Source of the DNA: JAQUBU01 sp036677685
Lineage (GTDB): Bacteria > Bacillota > Syntrophomonadia > Syntrophomonadales > Syntrophomonadaceae
NCBI GenBank assembly: GCA_036677685.1
Contig: JAVBWA010000019.1
Coordinates: 1 to 64,000 of the forward strand
Reading direction: 5' to 3'
Length of the DNA: 64,000 nucleotides
Shown here one piece after another: positions 16,106 to 25,360 of the stretch. Under the pieces are notes generated by a model that was not told where the DNA came from, did no database searches, and saw nothing but the letters and a program-made list of their open reading frames with translations. Position 1 is the stretch's first letter; every line of letters begins with the position of its first letter. The position numbers were made by a program, and so were the translations under genes.

Positions 16106-18091
16106 TTGGCAGATAAGCAGAACCAGGAAAGACCAATTGAAAATGTTTTAAACTTAATCCAATCATGTGATGAAGCATTGCGTCACTATGGACAAAAATA
16201 CCGCTATATGGCGGAGAATTCATATGACATAATATCCCTGCACAAAACCGATGATCTTAGCTATATCTATGTCAATTCAACTGTCCAAGTTAATCTTGGC
16301 TATTTTCCCAACGACCTTTTAGGCAAAAGTGCATTGGATTTCATTCATCCCGAAGATAAGGCCCGTATTTTTAAGGCTATTAAAAATGGTATCACCAGTA
16401 ATGGAGGAAATAGCGGTCCTTACCGTTTTAAAACTAAAAATGGGGTGTATATTTGGCTGGAATCCACAGGCCGGATAATTGCCGATGAAGGTGGCACCGA
16501 AGCATTATTAATGAACTCCCGGGATATTACCGAGCGCAAACGTTTCGAAGAAGAAGTCAATTACCGCCTCCGCCTCGAAGCTGCGGTAGCCCGGTCAGCC
16601 CGCCTTTTTATAGCTCCCGGCGGTCCTCCTTTAAAAGAGATATTGGGGTTACTGGGACAAGCGGTAGCTGCCAATAGAGTATATATTTTTAAAAAGCAAA
16701 CTAACAGCTGCAAAATAGATAATATCTATGAATGGTGTGACGAACAAACCGATTCACAAATTAATACCTTGCAGAACCTGGAGCCCGATGCTTTTCCATG
16801 GTGGATGGCAACCCTGAATAATAATCAAGCGATAATAATTACGGACATCAACGAACTGCCTCCTGAAGCGGATGCAGAAAAGGCTATCTTGGAGGAGCAA
16901 CGCATTCGTTCCCTCTTGGCGGTTCCTATTTTCTCATCCGAGCCTGAATTAATCGGTTTTATGGGTTTTGATGACACCGTAAATACTCGCAAATGGCAAA
17001 GCGATGATATTGATACTCTGCGAGTAGTTTCGGAAATGTTAGGTCTTTATTGGGAAAAACAGCTATCGGAAGGAATAGTACGCCACCTGAGCTTTACTGA
17101 TAAAGTAACCGGGCTCTACAACCGGGCCTTCTTTGAAGAAGAACTGCATCGCCTGGATACCCCTCGCAATCTGCCGCTGAGCATAATAGTCGGGGATGTG
17201 AATGGTCTAAAACTTATTAATGATGTTTTTGGTCATCAGGAAGGCGACCTTTATCTTAAAAAAGCAGCCGGAGTCTTGCACGACTGTTGTCGCAAAGGCG
17301 ATATAATTGCCCGCTGGGGCGGTGATGAGTTTGCTCTGCTGCTCCCCTTAACACCTGCACCGACCGCCGAGAATATATGCCAACGCATAAAAACTGCCTG
17401 TTCCCAAACTGATAAACAACCCATAGAACTAAGTATCGCCACGGGCTTTGCCACCAAAGAACGTGCAGAGCAAGACATTATGAGGATTTTTCAACAAGCC
17501 GATGAATTGATGTACAGCCACAAGCTGCTGGAGAATAAGGATACGCGCAGCGCCTTTATTCTTTCCCTGGAAAACAAATTGATATCAACAACGCAGGAAA
17601 GCCTGGAACATACTATTCGCATACGGGAAATGTCGGTTATGCTCGGCTCGGCCTTAGACCTGCCGGAAAGTGAATTGGAACGCCTGGCTTTGCTGGGCTC
17701 GTTACATGATATAGGCAATATAGCACTTCCAGAGGGTTTGCTTAATAAGATTGGTCCGCTTAGCCCTCAAGAATGGGAAAGTATAAAAAAGCATTGTGAA
17801 ATAGGCTATCGTATAGTCCAATTTACTCCCGAACTGGCGGTAATAGCTGAAGATATTCTGAGCCATCACGAGCATTGGAATGGCAGCGGGTATCCGCTGG
17901 GGCTCAAAGGTAAGCAAATACCATTGGCGGCCCGTATTTTATCCATAGCTGATGCTTTCGATGTAATCACCCGGGGCCGTATCTATCAAGATCCCCGCAG
18001 CCCGGAGGATGCCCGCGAGGAAATTAAAAAGTATGCGGGCACCCAATTCGATCCGAAATTGGTTGAGGTTTTTCTGAATTTGAATTTGTAA
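16106..18091 (+). CDS. PAS-GAF-GGDEF-HD-GYP cyclic-di-GMP signalling protein
   Basis: 661 residues from a TTG start at 16106, chosen because AGGAGG lies exactly 7 bp upstream; an ATG 54 bp earlier has no such site. Domains: PAS (about 20-150), GAF (about 160-325), GGDEF with an intact RWGGDEF (about 345-485), and HD-GYP with HDIGN, HHEHWNGSGYP and ARILSIADAFD (about 510-660). Both the diguanylate cyclase and phosphodiesterase signatures look intact, so it could make or degrade c-di-GMP. It is soluble. The GAF domain is clearly related to that of the next kinase gene (shared PWW, IKSLL/IRSLL and GF blocks). Confidence 0.92.
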   Translation: MADKQNQERPIENVLNLIQSCDEALRHYGQKYRYMAENSYDIISLHKTDDLSYIYVNSTVQVNLGYFPNDLLGKSALDFIHPEDKARIFKAIKNGITSNGGNSGPYRFKTKNGVYIWLESTGRIIADEGGTEALLMNSRDITERKRFEEEVNYRLRLEAAVARSARLFIAPGGPPLKEILGLLGQAVAANRVYIFKKQTNSCKIDNIYEWCDEQTDSQINTLQNLEPDAFPWWMATLNNNQAIIITDINELPPEADAEKAILEEQRIRSLLAVPIFSSEPELIGFMGFDDTVNTRKWQSDDIDTLRVVSEMLGLYWEKQLSEGIVRHLSFTDKVTGLYNRAFFEEELHRLDTPRNLPLSIIVGDVNGLKLINDVFGHQEGDLYLKKAAGVLHDCCRKGDIIARWGGDEFALLLPLTPAPTAENICQRIKTACSQTDKQPIELSIATGFATKERAEQDIMRIFQQADELMYSHKLLENKDTRSAFILSLENKLISTTQESLEHTIRIREMSVMLGSALDLPESELERLALLGSLHDIGNIALPEGLLNKIGPLSPQEWESIKKHCEIGYRIVQFTPELAVIAEDILSHHEHWNGSGYPLGLKGKQIPLAARILSIADAFDVITRGRIYQDPRSPEDAREEIKKYAGTQFDPKLVEVFLNLNL

Positions 18092-18162
18092 TGCATATAT
18101 ATCATAGTAAATAGTTTATTAACCCGGACCATGAAACCATCCTGGATCCATGGAGGTGTCCG

Positions 18163-20331
18163 ATGACATCAGAACTGCCAACCGCAGATAGTTATTCCAA
18201 ATCCCCCTATGATCAATTATTGCGCATCCGAAAGGCCATTGAGAGTTCTAGTGATGCCATTTCCATCACCGATATCAATGGGGTTTTTGTCTATCATAAT
18301 AATGCCTTTACCAACTTGTTTGGCTACTATATAGAAGAAATAAATGCCATGGACGGCTTGAGCATGCTTTTTGTTAATCCGGAGGTATTTAAGCAAATTC
18401 TTGACAGTTTAAAAACCGGCCATTCATGGATTAGCGAAGTTGAGATGCGCAAAAGCTCCCTTGACACCTTCCCGGTTAGCTTGCGGGTTGATTCCATTTG
18501 TGATGAAGAAGATAAAATTGTAGGCCTAATAGGAATTTATACCGATATAACCCTGCAAAAGGAATATGAGCATGCCCTTAATAAACGAATGGTCTATGAA
18601 AATATGCTTTCCCTTATTGCCATGCGTGCTGTGGCTACTGACAAAACCGAGGACTTTTTGAAGGAATCCCTGAACATTCTTGGTGAAACTCTAAATATCA
18701 ACCGGATTTACATTTTTGAATACTCCAGCAAACGTCATGCTTACGATAAAACTTATGAATGGCTGGGAAATGAAGTCTACCCCCAAAAAGAAATGCCGGA
18801 AAATTTCCCTGCCGAGGCTATCCCTTGGTGGACCGAAATGATGCTCAACAACCGGGCGATTATTTGCAGCGATATTGAGGACATCCCCGGCGAAGTGGAA
18901 AAAGCAATTTTACGCACCCAGGAAATAAAATCGCTGCTGGTAGTCCCCTTTATGGTGGGTTCATTATACTATGGTTTTCTAAGCTTCGACGAATGCCGCT
19001 ACCATCGGCTCTGGCCTTTGGAAGATATCGATATATTAAAAACCGTCGGCCAGATATTTAACTGGGCCTTGGAACGAAGACGCGTTCAGCGAAAACTGAT
19101 GGCCCATGAAGAACAGCTTGCGGTTACCGTACAGAGCATAGGTGATGGGGTTGTAACCTGCGATATAAACTACCAGGTAATATTGATGAACAGGGCGGCG
19201 GAAGAGATAACCTGCTGGCCAGCAGCCGATGCCCAAGGTAAAGACATTTGCGAGGTACTTCATATCATAGGCAGTTCAGAACAAAATGACAATATTCTGA
19301 GAGACTTAATCAAAAGCAGTCAGCCGTTAAATAATTTTCCTGAATCTTTGACTCTGTTAAGCAGGGATACTTCTCGAAAAATAATAACTTGTACCGCCAA
19401 CCCAATTAGGAACCGGGAAAATCGAATGATCGGGATGGTTCTGGTTTTACGGGATGTTACCAAGCAAAAAAAGCAGGAAACCCAGGCAGCGCTCTCGCAA
19501 AAATTGGAGGCCATAGGACAGCTTGCCGCAGGAATCGCACACGAAATCAATACTCCCATGCAATTTATAGGTGATAATACTCAATTTCTAAAGGAAGCAT
19601 TTGCCGATCTCCAATCATTGTTACTGGAGTACCGGCATTTGATAAAAGACCTTGAGCATAACGACGAATTGGCGGCAGGTATTCAATCACTCCAAAACCA
19701 TGAACAAGAAGTAGATCTGAAATACCTGCTGGACGAAATCCCTAAAGCTATCGAGCAATCACTGGCGGGAATTGCACGAGTAAAAAAGCTGGTTCTGACT
19801 ATGAAGGATTTTGCCCACCACCAAAGAGGCGAAAAGCATTTTGCCAATCTTAACAAAGGCATTGAAAGTACCGTAAATATATCAATTAATGAATGGAAAT
19901 ATTACGCCAATCTACAGTTGGAACTCGATCCCCATCTGCCTCCGCTGCTTTGTGCCATAGATGAAATCAACCAGGTGGTTTTAAACCTGATTGTAAACGC
20001 CAGTCATGCAATTAAAGACGCTATCAAAAAGTCGGTTTATGAAAAAGGGTGTATCACTATATCTACCATCAGGGAATCAGACAGCATACTGATTATGATA
20101 AAAGATAACGGTCTGGGGATTCCAGCTAATATCATACACCGGATTTATGACCCCTTTTTCACCACCAAGGAAGTGGGCCAAGGTACCGGTCAGGGATTGG
20201 CAATTGCCCATGATATTATTGTCAGCAAGCATCAGGGCAGTATGCAAGTCGAATCCAAGGAGGGTGAAGGTACTTGTTTTACTATCATTTTGCCCATATC
20301 TTCACCAATTAAGGGGGGTAATCGTGAATAA
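18163..20331 (+). CDS. Soluble PAS-GAF-PAS histidine kinase
   Basis: 722 residues. PAS1 (about 25-130), GAF (about 145-305), PAS2 (about 315-435), HisKA with the phosphorylated His in GIAHEINTPMQF (about 465), and an ATPase with N box LNLIVNASHAI, DNGLGIP and GTGQGLAIAHDI. No membrane segment. The HisKA/ATPase is of the large NtrB-like class found in multi-PAS kinases. AGGTG lies just upstream of the ATG. The last 8 bp overlap the next gene, a response regulator, so they form a two-component pair. Confidence 0.93.
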   Translation: MTSELPTADSYSKSPYDQLLRIRKAIESSSDAISITDINGVFVYHNNAFTNLFGYYIEEINAMDGLSMLFVNPEVFKQILDSLKTGHSWISEVEMRKSSLDTFPVSLRVDSICDEEDKIVGLIGIYTDITLQKEYEHALNKRMVYENMLSLIAMRAVATDKTEDFLKESLNILGETLNINRIYIFEYSSKRHAYDKTYEWLGNEVYPQKEMPENFPAEAIPWWTEMMLNNRAIICSDIEDIPGEVEKAILRTQEIKSLLVVPFMVGSLYYGFLSFDECRYHRLWPLEDIDILKTVGQIFNWALERRRVQRKLMAHEEQLAVTVQSIGDGVVTCDINYQVILMNRAAEEITCWPAADAQGKDICEVLHIIGSSEQNDNILRDLIKSSQPLNNFPESLTLLSRDTSRKIITCTANPIRNRENRMIGMVLVLRDVTKQKKQETQAALSQKLEAIGQLAAGIAHEINTPMQFIGDNTQFLKEAFADLQSLLLEYRHLIKDLEHNDELAAGIQSLQNHEQEVDLKYLLDEIPKAIEQSLAGIARVKKLVLTMKDFAHHQRGEKHFANLNKGIESTVNISINEWKYYANLQLELDPHLPPLLCAIDEINQVVLNLIVNASHAIKDAIKKSVYEKGCITISTIRESDSILIMIKDNGLGIPANIIHRIYDPFFTTKEVGQGTGQGLAIAHDIIVSKHQGSMQVESKEGEGTCFTIILPISSPIKGGNRE

Positions 20332-21520
20332 TTCAGTTCTACTGGTAGATGATGATCCGGATATCCTTTCAGCGTATAAACGGACTTTGCACCGCAAATT
20401 TCAACTGTTTTCTGCCCAGAGCGGCTCCGAGGGCCTAAACATTCTCAAGGACAACGGGCCTTTTGCCGCTATTGTCTCGGATTTTCGTATGCCGGGCATG
20501 GATGGCATTCAGTTCCTTACCCAGGCCAGATCCTTATATCCCGACACTATAAGAATTATGTTAACCGGTCAGGCGGATATGCAAGCAGCCATTGATGCTA
20601 TTAATCAAGGAAACATTTTCCGTTTTCTTAGTAAACCTTGTCCCCCCGACTTACTTATGGAAACCCTGTATACTGCCATAGAGCAATTCCGTTTGATTAA
20701 CGCAGAGCGGGAACTGCTGGATCAAACGTTAAAAGGCAGTATCAATGTACTGGTGGATATTTTGGCGGTTGTTAATCCCTTGGCGTTTAGTAAGGCTGAG
20801 AAATTTCGGGCTATGTCCAAAAAAATCGCTGAACATATGAAAATTCAAGACAGTTGGGAAATTGAACTGACGGCCATGCTCTCACAGATTGGCTGTGTGA
20901 CCGTACCTGAAGAAGTCTTAAAAAAGAAATGGGATAATCAAGCTCTTACTCCCACCGAGGAAGAAATCTTTGCTTCGCATCCCCAGGTTGGTCAAAAACT
21001 GCTCATGAATATTCCACGTCTTGATGGTATAGCCTCTGCCATAGCAGCTCAAATTGAATCGGCCGGTAAACCGGAGACCCTGAAAAATCGCTCATTAGCA
21101 GCTAATATTATCATAATGCTCAATGACTTTGACCAGCTTTCCCAGGGTGGCAGCAGTGCAAGTCAGGCACTTAGCACCATGCAAAACCAACGGAATTATG
21201 ACCCCTTAATTATGTCTGCCTTAACAAAGGAAATCCTCTCAGGATGGGATTCAAAATTTGCCGAAATAGATTTCTCCGACTCCGGTTCTGCTACCACGTA
21301 CGTCCAACAAATCCCCCATTCAAGCATTCAAGTTCTGGACATAAATGATATTTGTGCAGGTATGGTTCTTGATGAAAAAATCATTGACAAGGATGGCCGG
21401 GTTCTGATTACCCATCCTCACATAATTACCGATGTATTAAAGCTTCGTTTACAGAACTATGTGCGCCTGGGACTGATTCGTAAAACCGTAAGAGTACGGC
21501 TGCCTTCCGCTGAAATTTAA
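20324..21520 (+). CDS. Response regulator with degenerate HD-GYP-like output
   Basis: 398 residues from a GTG at 20324 preceded by AAGGGGGG; the frame is open further upstream but only inside the kinase gene. The receiver domain spans about 1-120 (acidic DDD at 8-10, phosphoacceptor Asp in IVSDFRMPGMDG, Lys in SKPCPP). The C-terminal part (about 140-330) aligns by eye with HD-GYP domains, yet the metal-binding HD pair is replaced (MLSQIGCVTVPEEVL where HD-GYP has LLHDIG.I.IPDEIL), and HHE and GYP are absent. It is therefore probably not a phosphodiesterase. A final 60-residue domain (LDINDICAGMVLDEKI) is shared with other regulators. Confidence 0.88.
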   Translation: MNNSVLLVDDDPDILSAYKRTLHRKFQLFSAQSGSEGLNILKDNGPFAAIVSDFRMPGMDGIQFLTQARSLYPDTIRIMLTGQADMQAAIDAINQGNIFRFLSKPCPPDLLMETLYTAIEQFRLINAERELLDQTLKGSINVLVDILAVVNPLAFSKAEKFRAMSKKIAEHMKIQDSWEIELTAMLSQIGCVTVPEEVLKKKWDNQALTPTEEEIFASHPQVGQKLLMNIPRLDGIASAIAAQIESAGKPETLKNRSLAANIIIMLNDFDQLSQGGSSASQALSTMQNQRNYDPLIMSALTKEILSGWDSKFAEIDFSDSGSATTYVQQIPHSSIQVLDINDICAGMVLDEKIIDKDGRVLITHPHIITDVLKLRLQNYVRLGLIRKTVRVRLPSAEI

Positions 21521-21571
21521 CTTGCAGGATGAAGCTTTTGAAATAGAGAATACGCTTATTATTGATACTAC

Positions 21572-21601
21572 TTGGCCTATACGTCGTATCTGGCCTATAA
21601 T
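21572..21601 (+). promoter_or_regulatory. Sigma-A type promoter for the potassium channel gene
   Basis: TTGGCC (21572-21577), an 18-bp spacer and a perfect TATAAT (21596-21601), ending 24 bp before the ATG. The -10 is ideal and the -35 moderate. Confidence 0.6.
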
Positions 21602-21624
21602 AGAATTGTTGCTAAATAACACTT

Positions 21625-22641
21625 ATGAATCGGGGAATGGTTTTGTCTGAAGCTAGGTTAAAACTATTTAGTGCCATATTGGCTTTGATAGCTGTAACTT
21701 TATGTGGAACCATGGGCCTGGCCTATTTTGAAAACTGGTCTGTTTTTGATGCTTTATGGTGCACCTTGGTTAGCCTGACGACCACAGGTTACGGCGATAT
21801 TGTTCCTCAGACCCTCGGGGGAAGACTTTTTCTAATGGTAATACTTTGCAGCGGTGTCGGTGTTGTTGCTTATTGTCTGGGAGCTGTAACCACCATGTTG
21901 CTGGAAAACCAAATAACAAGAATAATGGAGCGAAACAAAATGCAAAAAGCGATTCAACAATTGAAAAACCACATCATCGTCTGCGGGGCCGGCCGGGTAG
22001 GCAGTAATGTTGCCCATGTCTTGAGAGCTGAAGGTATACCGCATGTGCTGGTTGATAATGACCCGCCCAGAATTCAGGAAATGGAAGAGAAAGGCCATCT
22101 GGTAATGTTAGGTGATGCAACCCAGGATGAGGTGCTGATGGACCTGGGAGTTAAACAAGCCCGGGGAATTGTTTGTGCTCTGGCCGAGGATGCTTTCAAT
22201 CTTTTTATTGCGCTTACCGCCCGTGACCTTAACCAGGAAATAAGAATTGTCGCCCGGGCTGAAAGGCCGGAAAGCATCCAAAAGCTGCGCCGGGCTGGAG
22301 CAGACAAAGTAATTGCCCCTACCCAGGTGGGAGGTTTTCAGTTAGCCACCGCGATTTTAAAACCAACTACGGTAGATCTGGTGGAAAACCTTTTTACCTC
22401 CAGCAATTTTCAATTTCAATTGGAAGAGTTAATAGTTACTGAATCTTCTCCTTTAGCCAACCAGGCTATTAAAAACGCTTTCGGCGGAAGAGAAATTCAC
22501 GCTACCATTATCGCTATAATCCGAAATGAACAAGTGTTGATGAATGTTAGAGGTGACGATATTATATTGCCCAGTGATATGCTTATTTTAGTGGGTGCCA
22601 AACATGACCTGGAAGAAATCGAATTCTACTCCGCTAAATGA
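21625..22641 (+). CDS. Two-helix potassium channel with RCK (TrkA-N/C) domains
   Basis: 338 residues. TM1 about 12-34, pore loop with selectivity filter TTTGYGD (about 51-57), TM2 about 65-90, then a cytoplasmic RCK domain with the NAD-type loop VCGAGRVGSNVAHVL and an acidic DND end, and a TrkA-C domain at about 250-335. This is the MthK/Kch architecture, forming ligand-gated K+ channels. It is convergent with trkH-trkA, so the locus combines a K+ channel and a K+ uptake system. An ATG four codons later is an alternative start. Confidence 0.93.
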   Translation: MNRGMVLSEARLKLFSAILALIAVTLCGTMGLAYFENWSVFDALWCTLVSLTTTGYGDIVPQTLGGRLFLMVILCSGVGVVAYCLGAVTTMLLENQITRIMERNKMQKAIQQLKNHIIVCGAGRVGSNVAHVLRAEGIPHVLVDNDPPRIQEMEEKGHLVMLGDATQDEVLMDLGVKQARGIVCALAEDAFNLFIALTARDLNQEIRIVARAERPESIQKLRRAGADKVIAPTQVGGFQLATAILKPTTVDLVENLFTSSNFQFQLEELIVTESSPLANQAIKNAFGGREIHATIIAIIRNEQVLMNVRGDDIILPSDMLILVGAKHDLEEIEFYSAK

Positions 22642-22645
22642 TTCT

Positions 22646-22874
22646 GGGGTGAGGCGTGAGGGGTTAGGAGTTAGGAGTATAACTATTAACTAATAGTTTC
22701 TCAATTTTCATCATTCCATTAGGCACCAAAACCCGAATAGTATTTCAACCACACGCATAGTTTTCAGTAATATAAAGCATTATCTTGTAGACCCTGAAAT
22801 ATTACTTGCAAGCATTCATTAAGTTCAAGCGGAAAGGTTTTCTGCCCCTTACTCCTTACCCCTCACGCCTCACC
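22646..22874. repeat. Inverted-repeat element between convergent K+ genes
   Basis: Left arm 22646-22677 (GGGGTGAGGCGTGAGGGG then TTAGGAG twice) and right arm 22845-22874 are near-perfect inverted copies about 30 bp long, separated by roughly 165 bp of AT-rich non-coding DNA. The right arm touches the trkH stop codon. The layout resembles a small non-autonomous element or a very long-looped bidirectional structure. A partial match (GAGGCGTCAGGGGTAAGAG) follows the degV gene near 54368. Confidence 0.75.
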
Positions 22875-24193
22875 TACCCTATCATTATCTTGCCTTTGGG
22901 ATACCGGATATCGGGTTGTTTGACTTGATAAGCAAGGGCAAATCCCAGAGTCAGCGGCCCTACCCGGCCTAAAAACATGGTTATGATGATCAGCAGTTTG
23001 GACATAGTGGTCAAGGCCGGGGTCAAACCCAGAGTCAAGCCCACGGTTCCCAAAGCTGATGCCACTTCAAAAGCAATTTTGGCCAGTTCCCCTTGATGGG
23101 TAAGCGAGACCAGAAATGTCATGAAGATGAAAGTAGCGGCAAACAACGCTGCCAGAGTCAAGGCCTGTAAAACATCTTTTTCCTCGATACGCCTTTCGAA
23201 AATCTCACTGTCTTTTTTCCCTCTTAACTGGCTGCTTATCGCAATACACAGGATAGCTATGGTAGAAGTTTTCATTCCGCCGCCGGTCGAACCTGGAGAA
23301 GCGCCGATAAGCATTAATAAAATAATTAACAATTGGGATGAAAGAAACAGTGAATTGAGATCTATGGTATTAAAACCGGCGGTTCGTGGAGTAACGCTCT
23401 GGAAGTAAGCGGCCATCAGTTTTACTCCGGGAGACATTCCTCTAAACGCATGATTGTATTCAGCCAGCAAAAGCAGCATAGTACCTGTTAACAACAGTAT
23501 TGCCGTGGTAATCAGCACCACTCGGGAATGCAGCGAGAGGGTGCGCGTTTTTCGGTAATTAATTATCTCATACCATACATAAAAGCCCAAACCACCGCTG
23601 ATGATTAACGTGCTTATAACCAGATTGACCGTTATATCCGAACTGTATTGGGTCAAGCTCTTAAAACCACCAAAAAGATCGAAACCCGCATTGTTAAATG
23701 CCGATATGGCATGGAAAACACCGAACCATAAAGCCTTTCCCCAACCCAACTCTGGAATCCAGCGAATAGTTAAAATGAGAGCACCCAGAGCCTCAATTAA
23801 AAATGTAAAAACCAGCAGGTATCTAAAAATCCTGACGACTCCGCCCACTGCTGAAACATTAATTGACTGCTGCATAACCAGTCTTTGCCGGAGTTGAATT
23901 TTCCTGCCGGCAATCATAGCAAAAAAAACCGCAAATGACATCACTCCCAATCCGCCGATTTGAATCAGGAGCATAATTACCATCTGTCCGAATATAGTCC
24001 AGTGGGTTCCGGTATCGACCGGCACCAGGCCGGTCACACAAACTGCCGAAGTGGCGACAAAAAGGGCGTCGATATAGTTGCGAGGGCCGTTTTGTACGGC
24101 CCAGGGGGTTTGTAAAAGCAAACTGCCCGTAATAATAACCGCTAAAAAGCTAATTACCATCCATTGCGGGCCGCTTAATCTTTCAATTTTCAT
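22874..24193 (-). CDS. TrkH/KtrB-type potassium uptake membrane protein
   Basis: 439 residues of highly hydrophobic sequence with the repeated M1-P-M2 fold of the SKT superfamily. Visible blocks: DALFVATSAVCVTGL (first pore), ISAFNNAGFDLFGGF (second), SVTPRTAGFNTID (third) and ASALGTVGLTLGL (fourth). Its length (about 440) fits KtrB better than TrkH (about 480). It is transcribed after the KtrA-like gene, 26 bp away, and forms a membrane K+ (or Na+-coupled K+) transporter with it. Confidence 0.93.
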   Translation of the reverse strand: MKIERLSGPQWMVISFLAVIITGSLLLQTPWAVQNGPRNYIDALFVATSAVCVTGLVPVDTGTHWTIFGQMVIMLLIQIGGLGVMSFAVFFAMIAGRKIQLRQRLVMQQSINVSAVGGVVRIFRYLLVFTFLIEALGALILTIRWIPELGWGKALWFGVFHAISAFNNAGFDLFGGFKSLTQYSSDITVNLVISTLIISGGLGFYVWYEIINYRKTRTLSLHSRVVLITTAILLLTGTMLLLLAEYNHAFRGMSPGVKLMAAYFQSVTPRTAGFNTIDLNSLFLSSQLLIILLMLIGASPGSTGGGMKTSTIAILCIAISSQLRGKKDSEIFERRIEEKDVLQALTLAALFAATFIFMTFLVSLTHQGELAKIAFEVASALGTVGLTLGLTPALTTMSKLLIIITMFLGRVGPLTLGFALAYQVKQPDIRYPKGKIMIG

Positions 24194-24219
24194 CCTTTTT
24201 CCAACCTCAATTGTTTCCC

Positions 24220-24876
24220 TTATTCCAGATTGCTCAACTGTTCCAGGCCTTCGTTATGCCCCAAGGCCACCAGGATATCACCCTCGAACATTTTTTCCTC
24301 CGGCATGGGAGCCACAATAATGTCATTCCCGCGCCGAATAGCCAGTACCGTAACCCGCATATTTTTACGCAGCCCGGCTTCGGCCAGACTCTTGTTTCTA
24401 AACATCCGGGGAGTAAATAGCTCGATGATGCCAAAGTCCGGCGACAGATTAATTTGTTCCAGGAAATTATGTGAGACCAGCGACCGAGCCAACTTTATGG
24501 CCATATCCCGCTCCGGATAAATCACCACATCGGTGCCGATCTTTTCCAGGACCTTGCCATGCAGGGCATTTTGGGCTTTGGCCACTACTTTCTTTACCCC
24601 TATTTCTTTAAGAATTATGGTAGTCAGAATATTGGCCTGAACATTATTGCCAATAGCCACAATAACCGTGTCAAAATTACGGATGCCCAGTGCATTCAGA
24701 GTCCCCTCATCCATGGCATCAGCCTGGACCGCATGAGTGGCAATCCCAATGGCGTCATTAACTTTTTCTTCGTCTACATCAATAGCCAGCACTTCAAAAC
24801 CCATCCGGCTCAGTTCTTTGATCAGGCTTTCACCAAAGCGTCCTATCCCAATAACCGCAAATTGTTTATCCTTCAT
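24220..24876 (-). CDS. TrkA/KtrA regulatory subunit of potassium uptake
   Basis: 218 residues: RCK-N domain with dinucleotide loop VIGIGRFGESLIKEL and acidic AIDVDEE, then a TrkA-C domain from about 140. It binds nucleotides and gates the TrkH/KtrB pore. I place the start at the ATG at 24876 (AAGGTGG upstream; the length is typical of KtrA). The open frame continues to a TTG seven codons earlier. Confidence 0.93.
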   Translation of the reverse strand: MKDKQFAVIGIGRFGESLIKELSRMGFEVLAIDVDEEKVNDAIGIATHAVQADAMDEGTLNALGIRNFDTVIVAIGNNVQANILTTIILKEIGVKKVVAKAQNALHGKVLEKIGTDVVIYPERDMAIKLARSLVSHNFLEQINLSPDFGIIELFTPRMFRNKSLAEAGLRKNMRVTVLAIRRGNDIIVAPMPEEKMFEGDILVALGHNEGLEQLSNLE

Positions 24877-24902
24877 TACTTCCACCTTCCGGTACAAAAT
24901 AC

Positions 24903-25114
24903 GGAATCAATATAAGTGGTCCCCGTAGTGGGCAACACACCGCTGCAATGAGGCGGGAACATATTTATAACCATTCATTTCGCTTCACTCAAGGCACAAA
25001 ACGTAATGAAAAGATTTCTTTCAGACTTTCGCCTCGTTATAACCCGCCGCCTATTTTGTTAATTGGAATCCGACCGTTTAAATAAGCGGGGAACATATTT
25101 TCGGATCATTATAG
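24903..25114 (+). repeat. Dispersed multi-hairpin repeat, family R1, copy 2
   Basis: Lacks the first GAAACTGC hairpin but has GTCCCCGTAGTGGGC, the CGCTGCAATGAGGCGG segment, an internal TTTCGCTTCACTCAAGGCA segment (also in copies 6 and 7) and the terminal AACCCGCCGCC...GGAACAT tail. It lies upstream of the ktrA-like gene in the same plus-strand orientation as the other copies. The rest of the gap to folD (25115-25360) holds no convincing gene. Confidence 0.85.
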
Positions 25115-25360
25115 CACTTTATACTTAAATAGTTAATCATAATAATAGTTTCCAAATAACTCCCCCACCTATCCCTAAAAAGGTCTACTCATTTTATATA
25201 AGCGAATATTTCTTTAATAAAGGGGAAAGGTATAGCAATGTCTGTGGAAGTAGCGAAAAGAATAATTTGAAGGCAAAGCCCGGGAAAGTTCCGAAGGTTT
25301 CAAAGGATTTGGAAAAGCCCTTACTGTTTGAAGGACAAGCCGTAAGAGCTTAAACCATTT

